Shown here piece by piece: positions 50,856-59,208 of a stretch of 64,000 bases of DNA (position 1 is the stretch's first letter; every line of letters starts with the position of its first letter). The stretch is from Alphaproteobacteria bacterium. Lineage in GTDB: Bacteria > Pseudomonadota > Alphaproteobacteria > Ferrovibrionales > Ferrovibrionaceae. The position numbers and the translations under genes are program-made. The DNA lies in NCBI GenBank assembly GCA_017307375.1, contig JAFKFH010000006.1:372001-436000 (forward strand). Reading direction: 5' to 3'. A model generated the notes under the pieces. It was not told the DNA's origin, did not search any database, and saw only the letters and a program-made list of their open reading frames with translations.

Positions 50856-52196
50856 ATGAACAGCCAGGCCCCTCGCCGTACCGCCGGTGCCTTCCAGGGT
50901 TATTATCGCCGCGACGTGCCGCCTGAAGACACCCGCCTGACCCATGTCGGCCCGAACACGCCGATGGGCGAACTGATGCGGCGCTACTGGCAGCCGGTCT
51001 GCCTGTCGTCCGAGCTGCGCGACCTGCCGCTGGCGCTGCGCATCCTCGGCGAGGATCTGGTGGCGTTCCGCGATGGCCAGAACCGCATCGGGCTGATGCA
51101 TCGCCATTGTGCCCATCGCGGGGCGTCGCTCGAATTCGGCCGCATCGCCGACCAGGGCATCCGCTGCTGTTATCACGGCTGGCATTTCGACATCGACGGG
51201 ACGCTGCTGTCCTGCCCCGGCGAGCCGCCGGCCTCGGAGGCTACGCTGAAGCGCAACGTCGCCCAGGGTGCCTATCCCGCGCGCGAAGCCAATGGGCTGG
51301 TCTTCGCCTATATGGGACCGCCCGAGGATGTGCCGGAATTCCCCGTCTACGACAGCTTCGGTCTGCCGGGGGTCGACCTTGTTCCCTACTCGATCCATCA
51401 CGACTGCAACTGGCTGCAGGTGCATGAGAACCTGATGGACCCGCTGCACGCGGTGTTCCTGCACAGCCGGATGGGCGAGGTCCAGCTGACCGCCGCCTGG
51501 GGCGAGATGCCGGTGACCGAATGGTCCGAGCATAACGACCGGATGTACTATGTCACCACCCGCCGCCTGGGCGACAAGGTCTGGGTGCGCTTCAACGAGG
51601 TGGCGGTGCCGAATTTCGGCCAGGTCGCGGGCTTCTGGGAAGAGGGGCGCGAGGAAACCTGGTTCCAGCGTGTCGGGGCCACCCGCTGGACCGTGCCGAT
51701 CGACGATACCCATTGCTGGATCTTCGGCCTGCGCCATTTCTCGGACGAACTCGAGAAGCAGGGTATCGGCAACAAGGCGCTGGTCGGGCGCAACTCGCTC
51801 GACATCTACGGCCAGACCGGCGAGCGGCCGTACGAGGAGATGCAGCGCAATACCGGCGACTGGGAGGCCGAGGTCTCGCAGCGGCCGATCGCCATCCACG
51901 GCGCCGAGAATCGCGGTTCGACCGATCGCGGGGTCATCCAGCTGCGCCGCAGCCTGTTGCGCGCGCTGGACGAGGCGCCGTCGCCTACTCCCGCCGTCGA
52001 CGGCGTTGTGCCGACCTGGACGTCGAATACGGTGATGACGATTCCCGAACGCGCTGGCGAGGACGACCGCGATATGCTGGGGCGCATCGGTCGCGCGGTC
52101 GTCGATGCCGTCATTGCGGCCGATGGCTTCGCCCCGACCGACCGAGCGGCCCGGATTGCCGCCGCGCTGAAGGAGATCCCTGCCCGGATCGGTTGA
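50856..52196 (+). CDS. Rieske aromatic ring-hydroxylating oxygenase, alpha subunit (LigXa/Pht3-like)
   Basis: A 446-residue Rieske non-haem iron oxygenase. The [2Fe-2S] ligands are Cys85 and His87 (HRHCAHRG) with Cys104 and His107 (CCYHGWHF). The catalytic domain holds NWLQVHENLMDPLHAVFLH with the bridging Asp and two iron His. NTPMGELMRRYWQPV at the N-terminus is characteristic of phthalate-4,5-dioxygenase/LigXa-type single-subunit oxygenases. Its ferredoxin or reductase partner is not in the window. It is last in the Liv operon and likely performs O-demethylation or ring hydroxylation of the imported aromatic. Confidence 0.92.
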   Translation: MNSQAPRRTAGAFQGYYRRDVPPEDTRLTHVGPNTPMGELMRRYWQPVCLSSELRDLPLALRILGEDLVAFRDGQNRIGLMHRHCAHRGASLEFGRIADQGIRCCYHGWHFDIDGTLLSCPGEPPASEATLKRNVAQGAYPAREANGLVFAYMGPPEDVPEFPVYDSFGLPGVDLVPYSIHHDCNWLQVHENLMDPLHAVFLHSRMGEVQLTAAWGEMPVTEWSEHNDRMYYVTTRRLGDKVWVRFNEVAVPNFGQVAGFWEEGREETWFQRVGATRWTVPIDDTHCWIFGLRHFSDELEKQGIGNKALVGRNSLDIYGQTGERPYEEMQRNTGDWEAEVSQRPIAIHGAENRGSTDRGVIQLRRSLLRALDEAPSPTPAVDGVVPTWTSNTVMTIPERAGEDDRDMLGRIGRAVVDAVIAADGFAPTDRAARIAAALKEIPARIG

Positions 52197-52232
52197 TTCC
52201 GCGCTTTACCGCCGCCAGCCGATCCGTAGACT

Positions 52233-52254
52233 GCCCCCGATCGCGATTGGGGGC
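52233..52254 (+). terminator. Hairpin terminating the IclR-linked operon
   Basis: GCCCCCGAT-CGCG-ATTGGGGGC pairs over nine bases (one G-T wobble), 36 bases after the Rieske stop and 5 bases before the next ATG. No U-run follows; it could also mask the ribosome site of the downstream gene. Confidence 0.45.
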
Positions 52255-52259
52255 GGCGG

Positions 52260-53357
52260 ATGGTCCGGTTGTGGCGGGCGTTGGGGTGGCGTTTCCTGAT
52301 TGGCGCCTTGCTGTGCTGCCTGGCCTCGGCGGCCGGGGCGGGCGAGCGGCCGCGCGTGATCTTCGTCAACCCCGGCAAACCCGACGAACCGTTCTGGCCG
52401 ATGCTGGCCGCGGTGATGAAGGCCGCCGCCAGCCAGCTCGACATGTCGCTCGACATCGAATGGGCTTTGCGCGACCGCATCGCGATGGTCGACCTCGGCG
52501 TCCAGGCGGCCCGCGCCAGGCCCGACTATCTCGTGCTGGTCAACGAACAGCGTTCGGCCTGGGCCGGATTCGAGGAGGCGGCAAAGCTCGGCGTCAAGGT
52601 CCTGTTGCTGAACAACCCCTTCAGCGGCACCGATCTGGCGCGTTTCGGCGGCCCGCGCGAGCGGTTCGCCAACTATATCGGCGCCCTGCTGCCCGACAAC
52701 GTCGCTGCCGGCCGGACGATGGCGCTGGCCCTGGCGAGGGCGGCGATCGCGCGCGGCGATTCCGATCCGTTGGACCTGCTGGCCATCAATGGCCTTTCCG
52801 CCACGCCGGCGGCGGCTGATCGCTTTGCCGGGCTGCAGCAGGCCCTGGCCGAGGAACCGCGCCTGCGGCTTGTAGCCCATACCGAGGTCGAGTGGAGCCG
52901 CGCCGCCGCGGCGGACGCTGTCGAAGGGCTGCTGCTGCGTCATAAGGGGTTGCAGCTCGTCTGGGCCGCCAGCGACGTGATGGGCCTTGGCGCCATCGAT
53001 GCCGCGGTCCGCGCGGGGATTGCCGGTGACCGCCGCTGGCTCGTCACCGGCTTGAACTGGTCGCCGGATGGCCTTGCCGCCATTCGCGACGGGCGCATGC
53101 TGATGGCGGTCGGCGGCCATTTCATGGCGGGTGGCTTCGCGCTGGTGATGCTGCGCGACTATCACGACGGCCGCGACTTCGCCGAGGTCGGCGCCACCCA
53201 GCACATGCCGTTCGCGGTCCTCGACCGCAGTAATGTCGACGCCTATGTCGCCCGCTACGGCGGCGGCAACTGGGGGCAGATCGATTTCACCGCGTTGCGG
53301 CGCCGGACCGGCGACCCCGGTTACCGTTTCGATCCGGCGGTGCTGACCCGTCGCTGA
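52260..53357 (+). CDS. Orphan periplasmic sugar-type binding protein
   Basis: A 365-residue LacI/RbsB-type periplasmic binding protein. The signal peptide GWRFLIGALLCCLASAAGAG precedes VIFVNPGKPDEPFWPMLAAVM and QLVWAASDVMGLGAIDAAV, as in Peripla_BP_4 proteins. No permease or ATPase gene is adjacent, so it may serve an unlinked transporter or act as a chemoreceptor or sensor ligand protein. It converges on the MarR gene, with abutting stops in TGATCA. Confidence 0.86.
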   Translation: MVRLWRALGWRFLIGALLCCLASAAGAGERPRVIFVNPGKPDEPFWPMLAAVMKAAASQLDMSLDIEWALRDRIAMVDLGVQAARARPDYLVLVNEQRSAWAGFEEAAKLGVKVLLLNNPFSGTDLARFGGPRERFANYIGALLPDNVAAGRTMALALARAAIARGDSDPLDLLAINGLSATPAAADRFAGLQQALAEEPRLRLVAHTEVEWSRAAAADAVEGLLLRHKGLQLVWAASDVMGLGAIDAAVRAGIAGDRRWLVTGLNWSPDGLAAIRDGRMLMAVGGHFMAGGFALVMLRDYHDGRDFAEVGATQHMPFAVLDRSNVDAYVARYGGGNWGQIDFTALRRRTGDPGYRFDPAVLTRR

Positions 53358-53840
53358 TCAGCCCAGTTCGGCAAGCTTCGACAGCAGGCCGAGCAACTGG
53401 CGCTTGCCCTCGACCCCGATCAGCCCGATCAGCCGCTGCTCATGCTCGGTCACGGTCTTTTCGGCGCGGGCAAGCAGCGCCTTGCCGGCCTTGGTCAGGT
53501 AAAGAGCGTTCGAGCGCCGGTCGGTCGGCGAGGGCGCCCGTTCCGCAAGGCCGCGCTGCTCGAGTTCGTCGACCAGCGCGACGAAGTTCGTCCGCTTGAT
53601 CCCCAGCAAGGCGGCGATTTCGGTCTGCTTCAGGCCGGGATGGGTGTCCATGACCAGCAGCACCGAGTACTGGGCCGGCCGCAACGCCACCTTCTCCATG
53701 GTCTGGATGAAGTCCTGGAACACGGCCAACTGGGCGCGGCGCAGCGCATAGCCAACATGTTCCTGCAGCCGGCCGACATCGAGGGCGCCGGCGTCGCCGT
53801 CGACATCGTCCGAAGGTGTCTTGGCGGCAATGCGGGTCAC
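53358..53840 (-). CDS. MarR-family transcriptional regulator
   Basis: A ~160-residue MarR regulator. The winged helix is LRPAQYSVLLVMDTHPGLKQTEIAALLGI, then NFVALVDELEQRGLAER and the wing PTDRRSNALYLTKAGKALL. I start at the GTG at 53840 behind AGGAG; an upstream TTG at 53864 is less likely. It lies 39 bases downstream of the FtsX-type permease gene and may be co-transcribed. GTTATAAC (53871-53878), a perfect 8-base palindrome between the two, is a candidate binding site. Confidence 0.88.
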   Translation of the reverse strand: MTRIAAKTPSDDVDGDAGALDVGRLQEHVGYALRRAQLAVFQDFIQTMEKVALRPAQYSVLLVMDTHPGLKQTEIAALLGIKRTNFVALVDELEQRGLAERAPSPTDRRSNALYLTKAGKALLARAEKTVTEHEQRLIGLIGVEGKRQLLGLLSKLAELG

Positions 53841-53879
53841 GGCTGGTTCGCTCCTTCGGGTCAAGGCCTTGTTATAACG

Positions 53880-55100
53880 TCAGCGCCCCAGCGCTGCCAG
53901 CGGGTCGAGGCGCGCGGCGGTCCAGGCCGGCCAGACGCCGGCGGCAATACCGATGATCACCGGGGCGGCGAGGGCAAGCGCCAGTGCCGGCCAGGGCAGC
54001 AGCACGGTCCAGCCGGCCACCAGGCCCAGCACATGCGCGCCGGCAAGGCCCAGCGCCAGCCCGGCCAGCGCTCCGCCGGCCGCCAGGACCAGCGCCTCGC
54101 CGAGGAACTGGGCGGCGATGTCGCGGCGGCGGGCGCCGACGGCAAGCCGCAGGCCGATTTCCGGAGCGCGGGCTGCTACCGCCAGCAGCATGACGTTGAG
54201 GATCCCGATGCCCCCGACCGCAAGCGCGATGGCGCCAAGGGCGACCATCAGCCGCGCCAGCGTCCGTTCGGCCTCGGCCCCGGCCCAGGCCAGGCCGGCA
54301 AGGTCGGACAGGGCGAACCGCTCGCTTGCCGCCGCGCCGCCGGGCTGACGCCGGCGCAGCGTCTCGCGGACGGTCGCGATCGTGGCGGCGGGATCGGCCG
54401 CGGCGGTCAGCTTGAAATAGATGTAGTGGACCGCATCGGCCCAGCCCGGCCCGGTTCCGGCGATGCGGCGCTTCAAGGTTGCCATCGGCACCAGGGCCAC
54501 GTCGTCCTGGTCGCGGCCGAAAGGGGAGGCCCCCTTGTCGGCCAGGATGCCCACCACCGTCAGCGGCACGGTGCCGGCCCGGACCTGGCGCCCCAGCGGA
54601 TTGGCATCGCCGAACAGTTCGCGCGCGGCCTTGGCGCCGAGCAGGACGACCTTGGCGGCGGTCGTGGCTTCGACGTCGCCGAAGGCAGCGCCGGCGGCCA
54701 CCGGCCAGTCGCGGGCGGCGAGGAACTCCGGTTCGATGCCGGCCAGAAGCGTGGTCCAGTTCCGGTTGCCGGCGACCAGCGTCACCATTGCCTGGTAGAC
54801 CGGCGTCGCCACGGCGATGTCCGGGATGGCGGCCAGTCTGGCCGCGTCGTCCTCGGTCACGCTGGGCCGGTTCCCGCCGCGGGCGCCATTCTCGCGGGCC
54901 GGTCCGGGCCATACCACCCAGAGCCGGGCGCCGAGCGAGTCGATGCGGGCGCCCACGGCCGCCACCGCCCCGCCGGCGAGGCCGCTGACGACCAGCAGCG
55001 CGGCCACCCCCAGCGCGATGCCGAGGCCTGCAGCCACCGCGCGAATGCCCTGGCGCCGAAGTCCCGCCGCGATCGTGACGATCAGGCCGAGGGGCTGCAT
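53880..55100 (-). CDS. FtsX/MacB-type ABC permease without ATPase partner
   Basis: A 406-residue permease of the MacB/LolC fold. The N-terminal helix AVAAGLGIALGVAALLVVSGLAGG is followed by a ~230-residue periplasmic MacB_PCD domain, then three C-terminal helices with GGIGILNVMLLAVAARAPEIGLRLAVGARRRDI, the FtsX signature. The ATG at 55100 is chosen; an earlier ATG at 55172 lies inside the terminator of the upstream gene. No MacB- or LolD-type ATPase gene is adjacent, which is unusual. Confidence 0.86.
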   Translation of the reverse strand: MQPLGLIVTIAAGLRRQGIRAVAAGLGIALGVAALLVVSGLAGGAVAAVGARIDSLGARLWVVWPGPARENGARGGNRPSVTEDDAARLAAIPDIAVATPVYQAMVTLVAGNRNWTTLLAGIEPEFLAARDWPVAAGAAFGDVEATTAAKVVLLGAKAARELFGDANPLGRQVRAGTVPLTVVGILADKGASPFGRDQDDVALVPMATLKRRIAGTGPGWADAVHYIYFKLTAAADPAATIATVRETLRRRQPGGAAASERFALSDLAGLAWAGAEAERTLARLMVALGAIALAVGGIGILNVMLLAVAARAPEIGLRLAVGARRRDIAAQFLGEALVLAAGGALAGLALGLAGAHVLGLVAGWTVLLPWPALALALAAPVIIGIAAGVWPAWTAARLDPLAALGR

Positions 55101-55163
55101 CGGTTTGCGCCGCGACGGATCGTCGTATCGCGGCGGCTTGCCGCCGCTGCCGCAAAAGCAAAC

Positions 55164-55183
55164 GGCCGGCATTGCTGCCGGCC
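55164..55183 (-). terminator. Rho-independent terminator of the 55210-55512 gene
   Basis: On the minus strand GGCCGGCA-GCAA-TGCCGGCC folds with eight perfect base pairs, 27 bases after the small-protein stop at 55210, and is followed by GTTTGCTTTT. This is the clearest intrinsic terminator in the window. Confidence 0.68.
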
Positions 55184-55209
55184 GCGGTATTCGGCGATGG
55201 GGCTCCGGA

Positions 55210-55512
55210 TCACTCCGGCCCGGCCATCAGCGCGATATTGATCTCTCCGTGGCGGAAGGGGATCCAGTCCTTGTGGTCGGCGCGCCACTGCAGCCCGTAA
55301 GGATTGTTGAAGAAGATGCGCTGCAGCGGGTTGCCGCCCTCGGCGCGCGTCCGATTGACGTCGATCAGCGGCGAGGCGGCAAACACCGGTTCCCAGTAAT
55401 CGTTGGGGCCGAGCTCGCGGCCGGCGGTCTTGGCATAGTCCCTGGCCTTGTCCGACAAGTCCCAGGCTTCCTCGACCATCGCGAAATAATCGATCTTCTG
55501 CGGTTCGCTCAT
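55210..55512 (-). CDS. Conserved-looking small protein of unknown function
   Basis: A 100-residue soluble protein I do not recognise. It begins MSEPQKIDYFAMVEEAWDLS, continues with PNDYWEPVFAASPLIDVN and IFFNNPYGLQWRADH, and ends acidic. Rich in Trp, Tyr and Phe, with no signal peptide. Start at the ATG at 55512 behind GGAG. It is monocistronic with its own terminator (55164-55183). The non-random aromatic-rich composition argues for a real protein. Confidence 0.72.
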   Translation of the reverse strand: MSEPQKIDYFAMVEEAWDLSDKARDYAKTAGRELGPNDYWEPVFAASPLIDVNRTRAEGGNPLQRIFFNNPYGLQWRADHKDWIPFRHGEINIALMAGPE

Positions 55513-55611
55513 CGCGACGACACTCCTCAAGCGTCAGCTTTCGCCTCGTCTTAGCGCAGCCCGGCGCGGGACGGTAGCCAATTTTGCATCGCGCTGCTAC
55601 AACCCCGGATC

Positions 55612-56130
55612 ATGATAGACCAACATCAGGATCCCGGCTCCCGCAGCCTGTCGGCGGAGGACGAGGAAGCGCTAGCCCGGCTTACCCGCGCCCCGCGTCG
55701 GGCGGCCGCAGAACCCGACGCGGCCCTGCGCGACACCTTGCTCGACGCGGTTGAATCGGGTCGGCTGCGCCTCGATATCGAGCGGCGCGTCATCGCCCAT
55801 CCCCATTCCCCGGTGAGCGTATCGGCCCTGGAGACCCAGTTTGCCCTGGGCGGCGCGGTCGTGGCGATCGTGACGTTCATCTTTCTGGGCTGGCAGATCG
55901 GCACCGGGCTGATCGTCGCGATGGTTGCGTTCTACTGGTTGTTCCTGCGCGGTTGGCTCAACCGCAGGATGAACAGGCTGGCGATTCGCGCTTTCCGCGA
56001 CAATGTCGAGACCTGGCGCAAGACCTGGGCCTTCGGCGGGGTCAGGCTGACGCCCACCGCCGGCGGCGAGGCCTGCATCGCGCCCGACGGCAGCTGGCGC
56101 AGCCTGGCCGAGACGATCGGCAGCAAATAG
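55612..56130 (+). CDS. Small two-helix membrane protein, unknown function
   Basis: A 172-residue protein. The N-terminal 75 residues are charged ([20 protein letters not shown]). Two adjacent hydrophobic segments, [15 protein letters not shown] and [14 protein letters not shown], form a hairpin near residues 80-115. The C-terminal part, after [14 protein letters not shown], is soluble. No family assigned. It starts at an ATG on the plus strand, divergent from the small-protein gene, and lies 34 bases ahead of upp. Confidence 0.7.
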   Translation: MIDQHQDPGSRSLSAEDEEALARLTRAPRRAAAEPDAALRDTLLDAVESGRLRLDIERRVIAHPHSPVSVSALETQFALGGAVVAIVTFIFLGWQIGTGLIVAMVAFYWLFLRGWLNRRMNRLAIRAFRDNVETWRKTWAFGGVRLTPTAGGEACIAPDGSWRSLAETIGSK

Positions 56131-56164
56131 TTTCATGACCGAACAAGGCAAGCAGGAGAGGCAG

Positions 56165-56806
56165 ATGAGCCAGCCAACCGGCAACGTCGTCGTCATCGAT
56201 CATCCGCTGGTCCAGCACAAGCTGACCTTGATGCGCAAACGCGAGACGTCGACGGCGAGCTTCCGCCGGCTGCTGCGCGAGATCAGCCTGCTGATGGCCT
56301 ATGAGGTCACCCGCGACCTGCCGCTGACGACCGAGGAGATCGAAACGCCGATCGCGCCGATGCAGGCGCCGGTCCTGGCGGGCAAGAAGCTCTGCCTCGT
56401 TTCGATCCTGCGGGCGGGTAACGGCATTCTCGACGGCATGCTCGATCTGCTGCCGTCGGCGCGCGTCGGCCATATCGGCCTCTATCGCGACCCGCAGACC
56501 CTGGAGCCGGTCGAATACTACTGCAAGGTGCCCGAAGATGTCGGCGACCGCCTCGCCATCGCGGTCGACCCGATGCTGGCGACCGGCCATTCGGCGGCGG
56601 CCGCCGTTACCCGGCTGAAGGCGCGCGGCGCCAGCAACCTGCGTTTCGTCTGCCTGCTGGCGGTGCCCGAAGGTATCCGCGCCTTCCACGCCGTCCATCC
56701 GGAGATCACCATCTACACGGCGGCGATCGACAGCCATCTCAACGACCACGCCTATATCATCCCCGGCCTGGGCGACGCCGGCGACCGGCTGTTCGGCACC
56801 AAGTAG
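56165..56806 (+). CDS. upp: Uracil phosphoribosyltransferase
   Basis: A 213-residue UPRTase that makes UMP from uracil and PRPP in pyrimidine salvage. The PRPP-binding loop is [46 protein letters not shown] is the typical N-terminus and [17 protein letters not shown] the uracil-side region. The C-terminal [14 protein letters not shown] is the uracil-binding end. The ATG at 56165 follows AGGAGAGG; an earlier in-frame start at 56135 has no such site. Confidence 0.95.
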   Translation: MSQPTGNVVVIDHPLVQHKLTLMRKRETSTASFRRLLREISLLMAYEVTRDLPLTTEEIETPIAPMQAPVLAGKKLCLVSILRAGNGILDGMLDLLPSARVGHIGLYRDPQTLEPVEYYCKVPEDVGDRLAIAVDPMLATGHSAAAAVTRLKARGASNLRFVCLLAVPEGIRAFHAVHPEITIYTAAIDSHLNDHAYIIPGLGDAGDRLFGTK

Positions 56807-56809
56807 CGT

Positions 56810-57691
56810 TCAGCCGGCCGGCTTGCGGCGACCGTAGGTCTCGCGATACCAGACGTAGAGACCTGCGGCGCCGATCACGCCGATACCGCCAAGCGAGACG
56901 GCATCGGGTACCGTGCCGAAGAACACCCAGCCGGCGCCGGTCGACAGGATCAGCTGCGAGAACAGGAACGGCTGCAGCAGCGATGGCGGGGCCAGGCCGA
57001 AGGCCAGGGTCAGCAGCAGGTGGCCGGCGCCGCCGAGAAACCCGGTCAGCAGCATCAGCGCGATGATGAACGGGTCAGTCGGCGTCACCCACACGAAGGG
57101 CAGGAAGACGCTGGCCCCGACCATGCCGGTCAGCCCCGTATAGAACAGCGTCATCGACGCGTTCTCGGTGGTCGCGAGAATGCGGGCCACGATCTGGTAC
57201 AGCGCGTAGCTGAACGCCATGGCCAGCGGGAAGACGACCGGCCAGCTCGCGACTCCCCCGCCCGGGCGCACCACGATCAGCACGCCGACGAAACCGACGA
57301 TCACCGCCCCCCAGCGCCGGGGCCCGATCTTCTCGCGCAGGATCAGCGCCGACAGCACGACGACGAGCAGCGGCGCGACGAAGCCCATGGCAGTCACCTC
57401 GGCCAGCGGCAGGTAGTGAAGCCCCGCGATCGAGAGCACCGTGGTGATCAGCAGCAACAGGCCGCGACCGATCTGGAACCGCAGCCGCCGGGTGCGGAAC
57501 AGCCGCGAGCCGAGGCGTGGCCAGATGAAGACCAGCATCCACAGGACGTGGCTGGCATAGCGGGCCCAGACGACCTGGGGGACCGGCAGGTAGCCGGACA
57601 GATACTTGGCCGTCACGTCCAGCGAGACGAAGAACAGGGTTGCGCAGACCACCAGCAGGATGGCCTTGGCCGTCGACGACAGGCCGGTCAC
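56810..57691 (-). CDS. DMT-family (EamA) transporter
   Basis: A 293-residue drug/metabolite transporter with ten hydrophobic helices in two EamA repeats (first helix AILLVVCATLFFVSLDVTAKYL; YLPLAEVTAMGFVAPLLVVVLSAL ends repeat one). It starts at a GTG directly abutting the TGA of the aminotransferase gene upstream, so the two genes are likely one unit. Possible exporter of an amino acid or metabolite. Confidence 0.9.
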   Translation of the reverse strand: MTGLSSTAKAILLVVCATLFFVSLDVTAKYLSGYLPVPQVVWARYASHVLWMLVFIWPRLGSRLFRTRRLRFQIGRGLLLLITTVLSIAGLHYLPLAEVTAMGFVAPLLVVVLSALILREKIGPRRWGAVIVGFVGVLIVVRPGGGVASWPVVFPLAMAFSYALYQIVARILATTENASMTLFYTGLTGMVGASVFLPFVWVTPTDPFIIALMLLTGFLGGAGHLLLTLAFGLAPPSLLQPFLFSQLILSTGAGWVFFGTVPDAVSLGGIGVIGAAGLYVWYRETYGRRKPAG

Positions 57692-58882
57692 TCAGATCCC
57701 CCCTTTTGCGACGATGGCGAGCACGGCTTCGCCCAGCGCGTCGTATTCGTCGTCGCGGTTGTAGGCCTGGGCCGAAACGCGCAGCCACAGCCGGCCGCCT
57801 TCGGCCCACAGCGGCACTTCGATACGATGGATCGCCGAGAGATGGCGGCGCAGCGCCTCGGCGGTTTCCGGTCCGCCCTGCAACGCCGGGGGCAGCCGGA
57901 TCGTTGCCATCGCGGCCGACATCGATGCCGGGGCGGCGGCGACTTCTCGCCAGGCGGCGGTCAGGCGGGCGGCGGCGCCCGCGGCCTTCGCCTGGTTGCG
58001 CGCGATCAGCTTGCTGCCGCCCAGGCGGTCATGGAAGGCGATCGCGGCATCGAGGGCGGCCCAGGCCGAGAAATCGCGGGTCCCGGTCCAGGCGAACTCG
58101 GCACCATAGCCCTGGCCAAGGCCGTGTGATATCGCGGTCGGATGCAACCCTTCCTGGCGGTCGGGCGCCGCCCACAAGAGGGCGGTGCCGCGGGCGGCGA
58201 ACAGCCATTTATGGGCGTTCCCGACATACCAGTCGGCCCCGATCCGCGGTACGTCCAGCGTGACCTGGCCGGGGCCGTGCGCGCCGTCGACCAGCACCAG
58301 GGCGCCGGCAGCGCGTGCCGCCGGGATCATCTGCCCGAGCGGCAGGATCAGCGCGGTCTGCGATACGATCTGGTCGAGCACTGCCAGCCGTACCGGCCGT
58401 GTCATCGCCCTGGCCCAGGCCGCCGCGATCGCCTCCGGCCCCTCGGCCGGCATCGGCAGCGGGACGACGACCAGCGTCGCGCCCGTGCGGGCCGTGTGAT
58501 GGCGGAGGCATTTGAGCACCGCGCCATAGGCCTGGCTGGTGGTCGCGACGACGTCGCCGGGCTGCAGGTCGAGCGAGGCGACGACGGCATTTATTCCTTG
58601 TGTCGCATTCTCGACGAATGCCCAGTCGTCGGTTCGGCCCCCCAGCCGGGCGGCCGCCAGCGTGCGGGCGGAGGCGAGCGCCGGTCCGATGTCGTCGCGG
58701 AAGAACCGGTTCGGATTGGCATCGGCGCGGGCACGCCAGGCCGCGGCGGCCCGTTCGACGGCGTGCGGCACGGCACCGAACGAGCCGTGGTTCAGATGGC
58801 TGATCGCGGGATCGAGCGCAAACAGCGCACGTATCGCATCGATGTCGGTGGGATCGATGTCAGCGGATTCAGAAGGCGTCAT
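57692..58882 (-). CDS. Class V aminotransferase / isopenicillin-N-epimerase-like PLP enzyme
   Basis: A 396-residue fold-I PLP enzyme of the class V type. HLNHGSFGAVPHAVERA at the N-terminus is typical of the CefD-like group, NATQGINAVVAS binds phosphate, VDGAHGPGQVTLD holds the PLP Asp/His, and the Schiff-base Lys is in VGNAHKWLFA. It could be an epimerase, lyase or aminotransferase. The ATG at 58882 gives a normal family length. It diverges from the ornithine decarboxylase gene. Confidence 0.9.
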   Translation of the reverse strand: MTPSESADIDPTDIDAIRALFALDPAISHLNHGSFGAVPHAVERAAAAWRARADANPNRFFRDDIGPALASARTLAAARLGGRTDDWAFVENATQGINAVVASLDLQPGDVVATTSQAYGAVLKCLRHHTARTGATLVVVPLPMPAEGPEAIAAAWARAMTRPVRLAVLDQIVSQTALILPLGQMIPAARAAGALVLVDGAHGPGQVTLDVPRIGADWYVGNAHKWLFAARGTALLWAAPDRQEGLHPTAISHGLGQGYGAEFAWTGTRDFSAWAALDAAIAFHDRLGGSKLIARNQAKAAGAAARLTAAWREVAAAPASMSAAMATIRLPPALQGGPETAEALRRHLSAIHRIEVPLWAEGGRLWLRVSAQAYNRDDEYDALGEAVLAIVAKGGI

Positions 58883-58888
58883 GTCGGG

Positions 58889-59167
58889 CCCGGGCGGTGA
58901 CGTCGGCCCGCAGTTTCGCCCGGGCGATGCCAATTGCCGACAGCCAATCGAACAGCCCTGCCATGCAGCACCGTCGCCCCTGGCCGAGAAAATTTTGAGG
59001 CGGAACAATTAGGTATTGCATCGAGGTCGGTTTGCGTTAAAACGCGAAACAGACGCTCACGCACGTGCCTATGGCCCTCGTGGTTATGCAACGACGGTAC
59101 GCGTCCTTTTTGGTCCAACCGGCCTCCGCAGAAAATGACGGTGGTCGGGTCCGAGAGGGAGGTGACT
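58889..59167 (+). ncRNA. Candidate speF-type leader of the ornithine decarboxylase gene
   Basis: The 285-base gap 58883-59167 precedes a fold-III ornithine decarboxylase. Alphaproteobacterial genes of this kind are known to carry a conserved structured leader, the speF motif. The gap holds a palindrome (59030-59050) and an overlapping small reading frame (59071-59208). I cannot align it to the motif consensus, so the assignment rests on position and structure; boundaries are approximate. Confidence 0.42.
59030..59050. promoter_or_regulatory. Palindrome in the ornithine decarboxylase leader
   Basis: GCGTT-AA-AACGC (59034-59045) is a perfect palindrome, extended by GTTT and GAAAC flanks with one extra base. 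It may be an operator or an RNA stem in the leader. Confidence 0.35.
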
Positions 59168-59208
59168 ATGCTTGCACCACGCCGCGTCGGCGCCCGCAAT
59201 TCTGTTAA
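59071..59208 (+). CDS. Candidate upstream reading frame overlapping the decarboxylase start
   Basis: A 45-codon frame beginning ATGGCCCTCGTGGTTATG, giving MALVVMQRRYASFLVQP and running past the decarboxylase ATG (59168) by 41 bases in a different frame. It has no clear ribosome site. An overlapping leader peptide would allow translational control of the decarboxylase; this is a hypothesis. Confidence 0.3.
   Translation: MALVVMQRRYASFLVQPASAENDGGRVREGGDYACTTPRRRPQFC

Noticed and set aside
55101-55172. Earlier ATG for the FtsX-type permease
   Set aside because: It falls inside the terminator hairpin of the upstream gene and adds a Cys/Gly/Lys segment not typical of the family.
58934-59167. 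Earlier in-frame start for the ornithine decarboxylase
   Set aside because: It lacks a ribosome site and would translate the leader; the ATG at 59168 has a near-ideal GGGAGGTG site.
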